From Undaria pinnatifida (Eukaryota; Sar; Phaeophyceae; Laminariales; Alariaceae): a stretch of 64,000 nucleotides of DNA. Of this stretch, positions 1 to 10,342 are shown in pieces. The notes under the pieces were generated by a model that saw only the letters and a program-made list of their open reading frames with translations, had not been told where the DNA came from and ran no database searches. How positions within the stretch are numbered: position 1 is the stretch's first letter; every line of letters begins with the position of its first letter. The stretch covers positions 6,789,919 to 6,853,918 of the forward strand of contig JABAKD010000016.1 in assembly GCA_012845835.1 (NCBI GenBank). Direction: 5' to 3'. Both the position numbers and the translations under genes were made by a program.

Positions 1-1180
1 GGACGAGGAAAATAAAACATTGGCTGACGACACGTATATACGCACGACGTACCTGGTACTCTGTCTCGCCATCTGTCACCACAGAGCTTGTATCCCAATA
101 ATAGGACGAAGAATCAGCACGGACGCTGTATGTAGATGTAGAGGATGTCGACGGATAGAAATAGGGGTTTAATGTCAGTAACACGGGTATCAACCGAAAC
201 AAAATCACTGACTGCCGACGTTAGCTGATCGCGGCCATATGGATGGCGTTGGGGTCGTGCGCAGTGGTGTGGACAATCTTGTTGTGCGATCGGTCATGTT
301 GTTCACGTCCATGGGACTAACAGTAGAGAGTGGTAAATGAAGCAAGAATGCCTCGTACTTGCAGCAGGCCATGCGCGACGTAAAATAAAAGAAGAAAGAA
401 AACCGTCGAAGATTTCGACACATACAGCAGCAACACTGAGTAGTCAATCGCACGAACAGGCTTACCTTACGTACAAACGACCGACGTACGTGCTAAGTAT
501 GTCACAACCTTCCCGCATGACCTGTCTCTTGTAAGAATACCTTATTTCGAAATCGTACCATCTCTAAGAATTTTGTCGCTTGGACGATACCTTGATGATA
601 CACGCACACCATTAACCAGTTAACTAATCAGCGGCGACTGTTAGCTCTGCGGCTATAGTGAGCATGTAACAAGATCAAAAACTGGGGTCCGTCTGGCTGT
701 TACGCCTAACCCTCAGATTAACATAAGGGTTACAGTCTGTTCCTTCAGCAATGCTAACCTCCCGGGACATCGCGCTCTTAAAAAAATAAATATGTACACA
801 AGATTACACAACTCAGGAGACTGACTGCATCCTACAATACTGTGCAGTGCAAAGGATGAAGCGACTGAGGAACTAACAGCACCCTATAACATCCTGCAAC
901 CTACTAAATAGGCTGCTGGAAGGAACACGCCGTCGTACGTACACGTACCGACGGTTTGATCCTTGTTTTTGTTACTCCTCTCCCGTCCCTCGGCTCCACC
1001 CCTACTTGGGCTGACACCACCGTGTTCAACCCCCCCTTCTAATCAGGAGAACCCTCAACCCCCCCCCCCCCCTCCCTCCCCCCCCCCCGCCCCTGCTCCT
1101 AACCATCAAAAGTCTCCTCCCCGCACCCCCATCTGTCCACACCCCACCACTCCCCCCCCTCCTCCCGAACAGCAGACCCC
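1..1180. other. Gene-free flank with a repeat fragment and C-rich tract
   Basis: Bases about 95-195 match dispersed repeat H (better copies at 37981-38165 and 51885-52050). Bases 1021-1180 are extremely C-rich, and the proline-rich frame across them is compositional. TACCTGGTA occurs at 50-58. I see no gene. Confidence 0.5.
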
Positions 1181-4100
1181 TCACCCGCCGCCGTCCACCG
1201 CGACGTCCCCAGCGGCGTCGCTCGAGGCCGAGCCGGGGCCCTTGTCCTCCCCGTCAGTGGCGGCGCCCTCGCTCGACGCCTTGTCGGCCACCGCCGACAT
1301 CGTCGCGGCCGCCATCCTCCACCGGACCAGGCGAACCGCCACCGCCCTCTTCTCCCTGACCGAGAAGAACCGCCCCAGCCGCTTGCAGCTTGCGTTCTTA
1401 CGCTGGGCGTTTGCTTCCTCCACCGACGCGCGATAGATTGCCCAGGCGCTGAAGTTGTGGAGGGCGTAGAACCCCTCGTGCTTCAGAAGCCTACCCCGGA
1501 TCTTGAACAGCCGGTTGAGCTTGATCCTCCGCACCTCGTTCCGGGCCTTTTTGAGGTGTTTCTTCGTCTGTCGCGCGTCCGTGACCATAGCTCTGCATGC
1601 GGCCTTCGTGCGCATCGCGTATACGAACGACCAGAGAAGCAGCAACACAACCTGATGGGGAGACACAAGACCATAAAAAAAAAACACGGAAACTTCGGTA
1701 AGGTAGGGGGGGGTGCACGAGCAACACGCGACACGGAAAATTGGGCAAGCTAAGGGCAAAAGGTGTGGGCGAGCGAGCACACAGAATTCAAGTCTTGGCA
1801 CAATACAAAATAATGCAGTATCAGGTGGTAGAAGGGGTGAGATTTAATGTACTTATAATATAAGTAAATTAAGGGGGTGGAACTTTGGTGGCTCATGCAA
1901 CTAACAGCGTAATAATTCACAATGCTTGACTTCCACCTCTAGGAAGGCGATAAATACTATACAACGCCCTGAACAGAATGGAGTCATACTAATTCAGCAC
2001 TGTAATAAATTCCCACGTCCGAGGCAGACGACTTAACACGGCAACAGCACGGCTATAAAGCAAGAATGTCTGCAAAACATGTACAAGTGAATCGCAGACC
2101 TATGATACGACACAACGCTGCCGTCGTAGAAATTACAACACTCGATGGTGCTGACGAAATATATCAGAAAACAGCATTTCACCCCTTGAAAGGCAGCAGA
2201 TTGGCCTTCATTGACACCAGACTACTAGGGTTTAGTGTGGAACACTCGGCCCAACGCCCTTGACAGCGCACGTTTTCCATTGCTTGAGATGTCTCTTGAT
2301 TTTTAACGTGTTGAAAGAGTATGAAATATGAACTAATATCTAGGAGGTGGTGAACTTAATTAAGTCATACTGTTTCAGAACATTACTCATTGTTGATGGT
2401 GGAGGGTGACTTTAATTCAACAGTGCGTAGACGTGTGAGAAGCTAGTAGCGTGAATTGGTTTGGGAATACGACGGTGCAAGATCAAGCGCTTCGCAGGAT
2501 ACAGGTGTCCGGCGTATGCTTGCCGGGGGAACGGCCTATCGCAACCGTACTCTTTTTAGACGATCATTGGTAGAAATCGAAGGGTCCGTCTTACTATTAT
2601 ACCCGTGCAGCCAACGTGACAAAAAACAAGATCCAGAAAATAGCTCACGGCTGGTTCAGATGATGGCCAGCAGGGTCGCGCGGTGCACCCAGAATCAACG
2701 CCACTGATATTTGCTGCCTCCTCCGTGTAACCGTTTTATTGCTGGAACAACTACCACACCAATTCCAAGTAGTTTACCCCCAAACACGAGGGTGTACTTC
2801 TAAACGGATGGAGATCTCCGCGCCGTCCGGACAGCCGAGACACCTCGGACACGGTACCATAGGGGTAGCACTTCTCGGCTAAGCGTCTTCTGACAGACGG
2901 AGCTCTAAACTACCCCCATAATAATGTTCCAATGTTCGAATGTCGGAATGTTCGAATACCATTTGTACCTTCCTATAAGTCTCGTTATATGGACTGTTCT
3001 CGGGTTGTTCTTTTGCTTGTCTTCACACCAGTCTTTGAGCGGGGTATAGAGCATAGAGGTCTTCAATATGGAAGCCTCTGAAAAATAGGGTGCACCCCTA
3101 TCATAGCACGCTTCCTCGGCGGTGGCTGACCTGTTCCTTCGGGTCTTTGCAGCAATGGATAGCTTCAGGTGCGCTTCAGGTGAGGCTACCAACGAGAGGT
3201 TAGACGATAACCCTTTCATTGATAGCTTTGCCTGGAGCGCACCTCAAGCCTGCAAGTAAGTCAGTGTTGCAAAGGCCCCGAGAACAAGGTCAGCCGCCGC
3301 CGACGACGCTGCCACGACTCACGCTGTCCCCATCCCTCTCTATTAGAGGTACGACGTGACCGCTGAGCTATGCAGGTGGAGCTGACTGCATCTAGCTCAG
3401 TGGTTTTGTGTATCTCTCATAAAGGCGCAATGCCGGGTCCGTTTGGTGGTTGAGTCTGGACCTCGGATTTGCTCAAGGGTTCCAATCCCCGTAGTCGACA
3501 CTGCCCCAAACAGGCGGGATTATGAAGCTTCTTTTTCCGTGGACGTGTGTACCATGGCTCTCGGATACTTTTAGTACTTCAGCAAGTTACATCAAACAAG
3601 AAAAACGTAAAGAACGACGTCGAGGGGATTGTGCTTCTTTTAGAGATACATCATAACCGCATGAACTTACCAGGTAACAGGTAGTGATTATGGTGGCTGA
3701 CTGCATATCTCCGTGCTTACGGTGTATAGATATCTGTAATGCTTCACCTGGAGCGTATCAGACGCCGACAAATAATCCAGTGCTGCACACGCCATAGTCT
3801 TCATCTCCACCGCCACCCAGCCGTACTCTGTCATGATCATCTCCACCTTCCCCACTGTCCAGTGGTACCCCGACGTTGAGGACGCGGCTACGTACCGCGC
3901 CATCGCCATCCCCTTCGCGCGAGAGAAGCTTGCCACGGTTCCGACGTTGTTCGCCATCCAGTTGTACCCCGGTGTCATCGTTTCCACCGTACCCGCCACC
4001 CATTTCTCCACCGACATCATGTGGCTGTTACATGCACGCCACAACGACACCAGCGGGGGGGGGGGGGGTGGCAGCGCGGCCGGGACAAGAATAGGGGGTC

Positions 4101-5420
4101 AGCAGGTAGATTAGATTGACGCTAAACCGGAAGTAGACACAGACGCGTGCTTACGATACGGCTAGCACTTTGACACCTTCTGGTCAAACCGTTTCTTGCT
4201 GGTTGTATGGTACCAATGCACTAAAACAAATAATGACTACACCACTCAAGATCGTTGCAATAGCGCGGTTTACTCACCCGTTGGCGCACGGCGCAACGGC
4301 CAGCGAACAGAGCATGTAGCAGGCCCCCTTTCGCGGGCTCTTGAAGCGTGTGGCCTCGCACCGCGTCACACAAAGGTCAAGACCGTCAGCCCCAGCGGTG
4401 CCCTCGGCCCCGCAGGTGGCCGCGGCGTTATCGGTCCTGGCATAGGCGTCGACCGGGTCCTTTTTCCTGGAGCCCTTGCCGTTGGCCACCATGAGAAGAG
4501 CGGTCCGGATGTCCTTGTCGGATGCAGTGTCGATGACATCTTGGATCCTGTGTGGTTAGTGTTGCGGCAGACCAAGGGCGAGACGCGTGTTGTATGAAAC
4601 TACAGCAGAACAGTAGTGCAGGGCATCCAACAAGAAACACAAGTACTGGTCCAGGCTGGGTTTCTTATCTGGGGGGGGGGGTGTTTTATTCTCGACGAAC
4701 TGCAGCATAGCGGCTCCAGGACTTCTGTATATGCCAGTCCGCTTTTCTTATTTTCCTGTTATAATTTTCTGCCATTATTAACATTACATTTGCCACCTGG
4801 CATGCTTGTTATGACGTGCCGTGCCCTGTACTATTATACGTGTAAATGAGATTGGAGCTAAATCTTGTGCAGGGGCTTCCCTTTCTTGGTTTCCCTTGGT
4901 TTCCTTCTACTGTATTTATGAGACTGCTTATGAGTGACCGACGTTAAAGCTCATGCTGCACATCATCGGGTGGCAAAACAAAACATTAATACTACTACTG
5001 TAACTACTGTAACTACTGCAACTACGGCCAGACGCGTGCTAAGGTAGTGGTACACCTGATTTTCTAAGGTTCCTCATTTGACGAGCTCTGCACATGACCG
5101 AGACACTTACTCTGAGAAATATGAAAGTGCAACCCGATGAAAAAAGAGAAACTTCAATACTTAATCCCAATCACTCACTCTTCGATTTCCAGGTTGGGCG
5201 TTCCAGGCCCATATGCGGCGAACGTCAGCCGGCATACAGCGGCCTCCAGCTTTTTGCTCTTGGCCAACCTCGACAAATCCTGCACCGTCCAAATATCCTC
5301 GACGGCGTCAGATTTGCCAACGATGAGCTGCCTCACGCCCGACACCAGGAGCCCGGAAGTGGCCGCGAAGACTCCGATCGAAAAGGCGACCGCTTTGTAG
5401 ATGACCACGTTGAGGATCAT
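1181..5420 (-). CDS. Four-exon gene for a putative membrane protein of unknown family (419 aa)
   Basis: Exons on the minus strand are 5420-5179, 4547-4278, 4024-3748 and 1651-1181 (stop TGA 1183-1181). Donors are GTGAGT, GTGAGT and GTGAAG; acceptors end CACAG, AACAG and ATCAG; intron 1 has a CTAAC branch-like motif. Exon lengths 242, 270, 277 and 471 nt keep one frame (phases 2, 2, 0). The product starts with a hydrophobic segment (residues about 3-28, signal anchor or signal peptide). A lumenal-type region follows with C126, C140, C144, C157, C161 and C168, including two C-x3-C pairs. Residues 179-193 and 226-240 form two similar 15-residue W...GxVE...YxW repeats. A short hydrophobic stretch (about 262-277) precedes a very basic region (278-345) and an acidic Ser/Gly/Asp-rich tail (388-419). 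I recognise no family. An open frame continues upstream of the ATG, so a further 5' exon is possible, and a small exon inside the 2.1-kb third intron cannot be excluded. Confidence 0.72.
1652..3747 (-). other. Long third intron (2.1 kb) of the membrane-protein gene
   Basis: The intron is bounded by GTGAAG (3747) and a long pyrimidine tract ending ATCAG (1652). It carries no clear repeat copy that I can match elsewhere in the window. Minus-strand open frame 2905-3219 lies inside it but has no convincing codon pattern or splice sites, so it is left out of the model. TACCAGGTA at 3668-3676 lies here. Confidence 0.55.
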
Positions 5421-5762
5421 TGTAAAAGTTCGATAGAAGGTAAACAGCTGTGTAGTGGGAGGTAGTGCGTGGTCAAGGGAGTACACACAGGGGAGGAGAA
5501 TAGATTGGGTGAAAGTGGCAGTATTTGGAGTTTTGTTCGTGTCAGTTTTTACGTTCAGAGTGAATTGTGCATTGCACGTTATCGAAAGGAAAATATAACA
5601 ACACAATTATTTGGACCAACGTCGGAATGGGTACGGTGGACCGCAACTAGACCGAGTCCGGCGGAAGGCTGTTCTCTCGTGGCCGGGGGCTTTGTTAGTG
5701 GGTGAGCTTGCGCAAGTTCCACACTACCAGGAACGATGCCGTTCCGGGTGGCTATCTCCACC
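5421..5762. promoter_or_regulatory. Region upstream of the membrane-protein gene, possible promoter or 5' leader
   Basis: This is the stretch immediately 5' of the chosen ATG (on the minus strand). No clear TATA box can be assigned. A CACAG acceptor-like site about 40 nt upstream of the ATG leaves open that this is intron sequence and that the real start is further upstream. It ends against a miniature LTR-like element at 5763. Confidence 0.2.
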
Positions 5763-6137
5763 TGTTATAAGGCTTAGTTTGGGTAAGCTATTGGTTAACT
5801 TTTGGCAAGTGGTTGAGCGGACTAATACCCCAATAGTAACTTCACAAATGGCGTCGTCGACAGACCATGGGTTTATTGGGTCGTGGGTTCGATTCCCACC
5901 ATCCATAGTATTAAACGTTTACGACTTTCCCCATGTCGAACTTGAAAAATACTCTCCCCGGTATCCCCAGGAAATGAAACCGCTTGGATATTTACAGGTC
6001 CGCCCGTATATCCAGCCGACCTGCCATCCCGCCGTTTCAGGGGGGGAGAGTGTTATAAGGCTTAGTTTCGCTAAAGCTATTGGTTAACTTGTTGCAAGTG
6101 GTCAAACAGACCGATATCCCACTCATTCCTTAACACA
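5763..6137 (+). mobile_element. Miniature LTR-retrotransposon-like (TRIM-like) element, copy 1
   Basis: Two direct repeats (5763-5846 and 6051-6137) both begin TGTTATAAGGCTTAG and end in CA. They flank 204 bp of internal sequence. The internal part starts with a primer-binding-like motif, TGGCGTCGTCGAC (resembling tRNA-Asp primer sites of Ty3-type elements), and ends in a purine tract, AGGGGGGGAGAG, directly before the second repeat. No coding capacity is present. The internal part also contains a perfect tRNA T-arm/B-box (GGTTCGATTCC at about 5888-5898), with an A-box-like TGGTTGAGCGG in the first repeat, so a dimeric tRNA-derived SINE is the main alternative. I see no target-site duplication. 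Confidence 0.6.
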
Positions 6138-6280
6138 CCGCACCTGACCCTCAGGGGTCAAGCCGGGTCGACATACTCACGCATCCGTATACAACGGCAG
6201 CTTGCGCTGCCGGAGAAGTAACGGGGACCGCCGGTAGGGACAGCTCACGCTATTGCTACAGTGGGAACCGAAGGACACGC

Positions 6281-7162
6281 CAGCTAGCGCTGGATTGCGA
6301 ATGCAATCGAGTCAAATCGACGGACGACAGCGTGTATGAAAATACATGGAAGTGTGGTGAGCGTAAGCTTTATTTTTTTCCATCCGCCGGAGGATAAAAA
6401 ATAAAAAAACAAAACAGAATGATCGACGGTGGACTGTGCGTGGTATGGCGGTAGCAGATAGTAGTGTTATTTATTTTTCTCTCTGATTTTTCTGTCTGTT
6501 CGATTGGGTATAGCGGCGAGAGAACGTTAGGCAACAAGGTATTGTCGACAAAGACGTGACGACAGAAAGGTCAGGGAGGAAGGGAAGGCAAGGGGAGAAA
6601 ACATATTTTCTTTGTTTTTTTATTCTCCGGCGGATGTATGGAACCTGGTCTCTCACGGGGTCCCGGTGTCGAAGTGGAGAGGGCGGTCCCGGAGGTCTGG
6701 TGCTCGTCGCGGAGGGGAAGTTGAAGCGGGTAGAGCTGAAGTCGAAGCGGAAAGGGCGTCGCGGTGCTGAGGTCCCTTGACGATCGTCTTCACAGCGGAC
6801 GCACGCTGAAACCTTTATTTCTTAGATGTAGCAACGAGATGCTAAAGCTAGAGTGACGGTGGGCTTATGCCCTCTCGTCATGCGGCGGGATCATCTTTCG
6901 ATGGCTGACCTTCCGGGGACGGGTCAACGCCGTCTATGACGGGTGACACCGTTCGCGACCCGGGATCGTGTATTTGCCTGGCCGGTGACGTGTCCTCTCG
7001 CGCATGCGTGTACGAGATCTACGATAGGTATCTACGACCCTGCCTTCCACAGATGGGGGAAAAAAAAGCTTAAGCTCACCACACTTCCACCTGCAGTATT
7101 TTCATACACGTCGTGCGTCGATTTGGCTCGATTTGATTGCATTCGGAATCCAGCGCTAGCTG
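6281..7162. mobile_element. 882-bp DNA-transposon-like element with about 110-bp terminal inverted repeats
   Basis: Both ends begin CAGCTAGCGCTGGATT in inverted orientation. Similarity continues for about 110 bp (6281-6395 against 7162-7050), including a shared GTATGAAAATAC block and GGAAGTGTGGTGAGC. The interior has no plausible transposase, so it is non-autonomous. An inner inverted pair (CCGCCGGAGG at about 6385, CTCCGGCGGAT at about 6628) adds hairpin potential. A partial copy of one end lies at about 13636-13735. No target-site duplication was identified. Confidence 0.6.
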
Positions 7163-8924
7163 AACATATTTGCTGGTTAGCGACAGCAGCGGTACCTTGT
7201 TTTTAGTGTCGAGAATAGTACATATCAGTAGAAAGTGTTCAAAACACGGGAGGGGGGGGTGGCTCGGGCGTCTGATTCGATTCTAATTCTGAAGAAGAAT
7301 CGATCGTGAATTTTGGGGGTGGATCATTCCCCATTTTTCTTCAGAATCGGAGAATCGGGAATGGTCGTGAATCTGATATTTTGAGTTAATCTTGTTCAAC
7401 CTTGTACGTAAAGCGTTGGCTTGGCACGGTGAAGCGCACAACAGTGGTGCCTGCAGTATCAGCCCAACCACCTTATCCGTGCATGACACGTATTATACGA
7501 AGTGAAAAAGTAGAACTACCGGCCGGTACATAGTATTATATCGGTTTTACCCAAGCAGGGAGAAATACATTGAAGGTCGCGGTCTCGATCCTCGATGTTC
7601 GATCTCGATTAATAATCGAAGAGGGTTCGTAGTTCGTACTGTAATCGGAGAAGTAGTTATCGATCTCGATTCCGGGAAAATCGAGAAAATCACGATTATG
7701 ACTGGGCAACTCGGTCTCGATCTCCAACGCTGTCGTTTTGCATTGTACCATACCACCATACCGGTACAACATGTGCGGTGGTTATTTCTTTGGTGAAATG
7801 TCTGCGGCGTGTTGCGATTTTGATGCAGCCACAGACAGGCTTTGCCATCTTGTCTTTCTTTACGACAAACACTTGGTCATATATACCTCCTCGTCAACAA
7901 CCGCGCAGGACGGGTGCCGGGGGAAGAGATATTGAAAGAGGTACTGTAATGCGGGAGGGACAGGTTACTCGTAATGAGTACCAGGTACAATGCAGGAAAC
8001 TCAATAAAAAATAGGAAGGTTGGCTTAAGCTGAGTTTCCTGGCTGAGAAAGAGTGCGTTCCACACTACCGGTACCTTCAGCACAACGGGTTCAGAAATTA
8101 TTATTTTCCGGTAAATCTCAGCTTGTCTTTCTTAATACCCTGTTTCTAGGTGTCCTGTACTGATTGCAACGAGGGAGAGAGGGAGGGCGAGAGGGAGGGA
8201 GACAGGGAGGGAGCATGGTATGGGCGGTATATTACAGTAAGAAAAAGGGCCTTACCGTAGTATCCCATATCGACCGGGCGCCTTCACGAAATCAAGGCCA
8301 ACAGCGGCCAATGATTATTTTGTGGGGAAAAAAATGCCTGATGATTGATGGTGGCATGTTTATGTTTTTGGCAACGAAAAAACAAGATGCCGCCGGTCCC
8401 GATACCCAGCAGTACAGCCGGCGCCTGAGTTTAAGAAAAATTAACTTACGAAAGATAGGCTCAAACTTTCGGAAAAAATAGAGAATAAAGTGTGTCAGAA
8501 AGACAAACCAGCCACCAAGATACCAGATAAGAAAGAGTCATACAAGAAGCAGCTGCGCACCCAATATAGGAAACGATGACGTTCGATCCGGAGGGTGGCA
8601 CATAATAAGAAACGGCACAAGTCCCAACCTTTCAGCAGTGATACGTCTCAGAGACAGTGTGTTACGATTTTAACAAACTTGCGGCTGACAGCTAGCTGAC
8701 AGCTCATTGTTCTCCCCCCCCCGTTTTTCAGTCTTCCAATGATCCAAGACTTCATTTTCCCCAATTTACCAGCACGGGCTCGCGTAAATGAAAAGCTTTC
8801 GGCTGACCTGTACAACATCAACGTGAGAAGTGGGCCTGCGTACGTAAAAAAATAAGAAGAACAAAGAAATTATGAAAACTGTTGAGATTGAGCCTAGAAA
8901 ATAAGAAGCAACCATAGCCAGTCG
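7163..8924. other. Gene-free stretch with short hairpins and simple repeats
   Basis: Bases 7263-7350 contain an 11-bp inverted pair (ATTCTGAAGAA / TTCTTCAGAAT). Bases 7580-7720 repeat TCGATCTCGAT-like words. A (GGGA)n-like purine repeat lies at 8170-8214, and TACCAGGTA at 7979-7987. No coding region is supported. Confidence 0.4.
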
Positions 8925-8925
8925 C

Positions 8926-9290
8926 CCCGGTGGTCTAGTGGTTACCCTCGAACCCGGTGGTCTAGTGGTTACCCTCGAACACTACTATTAATAACGTTGG
9001 TCCTTGAGTTCAATTCCCACCGTGGTGACAGTTTGAAATTAGTTGCAAACATGCAAAAAAATGATCAGGTATTGAGAGCACCTAGCAGCGTGGGTAGGTA
9101 CAACTCGACGCGAGTCGACGTGGGAACAAAATGCGGGATTGTTCGCGATAAACATGAAGGCACGTACCGTAGTGGGGAGGGGGGAGGAGGGCCGGCAATG
9201 TGACCCCGGATCTGAGTTACTACTCGGAGGGAGCGAGAGCAGCGCGAGGATAATAAACGCATAAAATAAAAATGAAAAATCATCTAAGAA
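8926..9290 (+). mobile_element. tRNA-derived SINE, family A, copy 1
   Basis: The head carries a Pol III A box (TGGTCTAGTGG) and a B-box-like GAGTTCAATTCC, as in tRNA-Asp/Glu/Gly heads. The body contains a CGCGATAAA...GAAGGCACGTACCG core. The tail block GTGACCCCGGATCTGAG is followed by A-rich sequence. The first 27 bp of the head are perfectly duplicated in tandem (8926-8952 and 8953-8979), giving two A boxes. Other copies lie at 38884-39250 and in pieces at 42726 and 43708. Confidence 0.7.
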
Positions 9291-9704
9291 ACTATATATG
9301 GCGATGATGCTGGTTGAGCCGGACACAACGTAAGACTTTAAGCCTGGACGCCAACGTATTGTAACACCGAGCGCCCACTGCACTACTGAAGCCGTATCGT
9401 ATCATAACAGACAGACGGTGCATTTTACGCTTGGTACATGGCATCCATCCCCATAGTATCGTAGCACACTACAACCCTCTACCGTGCTGTTGGCGGCGTG
9501 CGCCCAGCCTCCAGTCACAGATAGTAATGCAGTTATTAACAGTGCAAACTATTACTCCATCACCTTCATTCATTCACGTGAATGGTGCCGACACCCTTAT
9601 TGTTACAAAAGGTTTTCCTTGCTCGACCTCCTGGTGAGCTCGGCAATCACGAGTCACGAGGAGCGTACAGCAACAGCAGCAGCAGTACCGTTAAACACGT
9701 AAGA

Positions 9705-9888
9705 TAATACACCCCCTCGGATGATTTTCGAAGCTGATTTCCTGTCACAACTGACAATGAGGAGAGTGCAAACGCGGGGCGATGACGCGTCTGCTCGACG
9801 AGATATTTCCAGCTCCACCATTCGTTATTGCGTTTGCCCCCCTTGTTTTGGAAAACAAAATATTCCTGAAATTCGTTCAAGGGGGTGT
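9705..9888. mobile_element. Short inverted-repeat element of family G, about 184 bp
   Basis: The ends are ACACCCCCTCGGATGATTTTC-like and its inverse (GAAATTCGTTCAAGGGGGTGT). The interior shares GAGAGTGC...GCGACGCGTCT with stretches near 24360, 26270 and 31440. No coding capacity is present, so this is a MITE-like member of a dispersed family. Confidence 0.45.
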
Positions 9889-10187
9889 ATATATCTTGCG
9901 TTTTACCAAAGGTACCAGTATACACCACAGCAGTCAGTCTACACGGCGGTGACACAACATTAAGCTTCATTTTCAGGTTGCATCGCAAGATATGATACCA
10001 GTTGCGGCAGTAATCAACAATCAGTCAAAGATACACTTTGCACCCTGAGGGCAGTATATAACCTCCACTTATAGTCTTTAATACCTGGTTCGTACTTTTT
10101 CGACGAGAATCCTCTGATTAGACTTGACCAGGTAGGTTTTACTTCGCTGCTGCCTGCAAAGAACTGGGCCAAGTTCCGTTTGTCTAC
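9889..10187. other. Gene-free stretch
   Basis: No repeat match within the window and no supported open frame were seen here. Confidence 0.3.
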
Positions 10188-10342
10188 CTTGACTATGTCC
10201 GCGTCGAGGGAACACAGACTGCAAGGCCCTCCCTAGCGATGCCTTATGGCCGGGTTGCCATGTGTTTTTCTGCACACTCGTGCTGGTGTCGTCTCCGCCA
10301 AGGGGCACGTTGAGAAGAGCGAGGAGGGCGGACGCAAGCTCT
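10188..10342 (-). CDS. Possible isolated exon, product unknown
   Basis: A minus-strand block of about 155 bp lies between an acceptor-like TTTATAG and a donor-like AAG|GTAGAC. It has an open frame with an amphipathic leucine/alanine-rich start (ELASALLALLNVPLGG) and coding-like composition. I cannot connect it to other exons in phase. A neighbouring minus-strand stretch (about 10365-10440) reads IIGFTIPEDTF, vaguely like a cytochrome P450 segment, but that is too short to call. Weak evidence only. Confidence 0.18.

Noticed and set aside
963-1436. Plus-strand proline-rich open frame of 157 codons
   Set aside because: It is the antisense of exon 4 of the minus-strand gene plus a C-rich tract; the proline run follows from composition.
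1457-1753. Plus-strand open frame of 98 codons
   Set aside because: Antisense to exon 4, which has splice and phase support on the other strand.
2905-3219. Possible extra exon in intron 3
   Set aside because: No convincing acceptor/donor pair in the right phase, and exons 3 and 4 already join cleanly.
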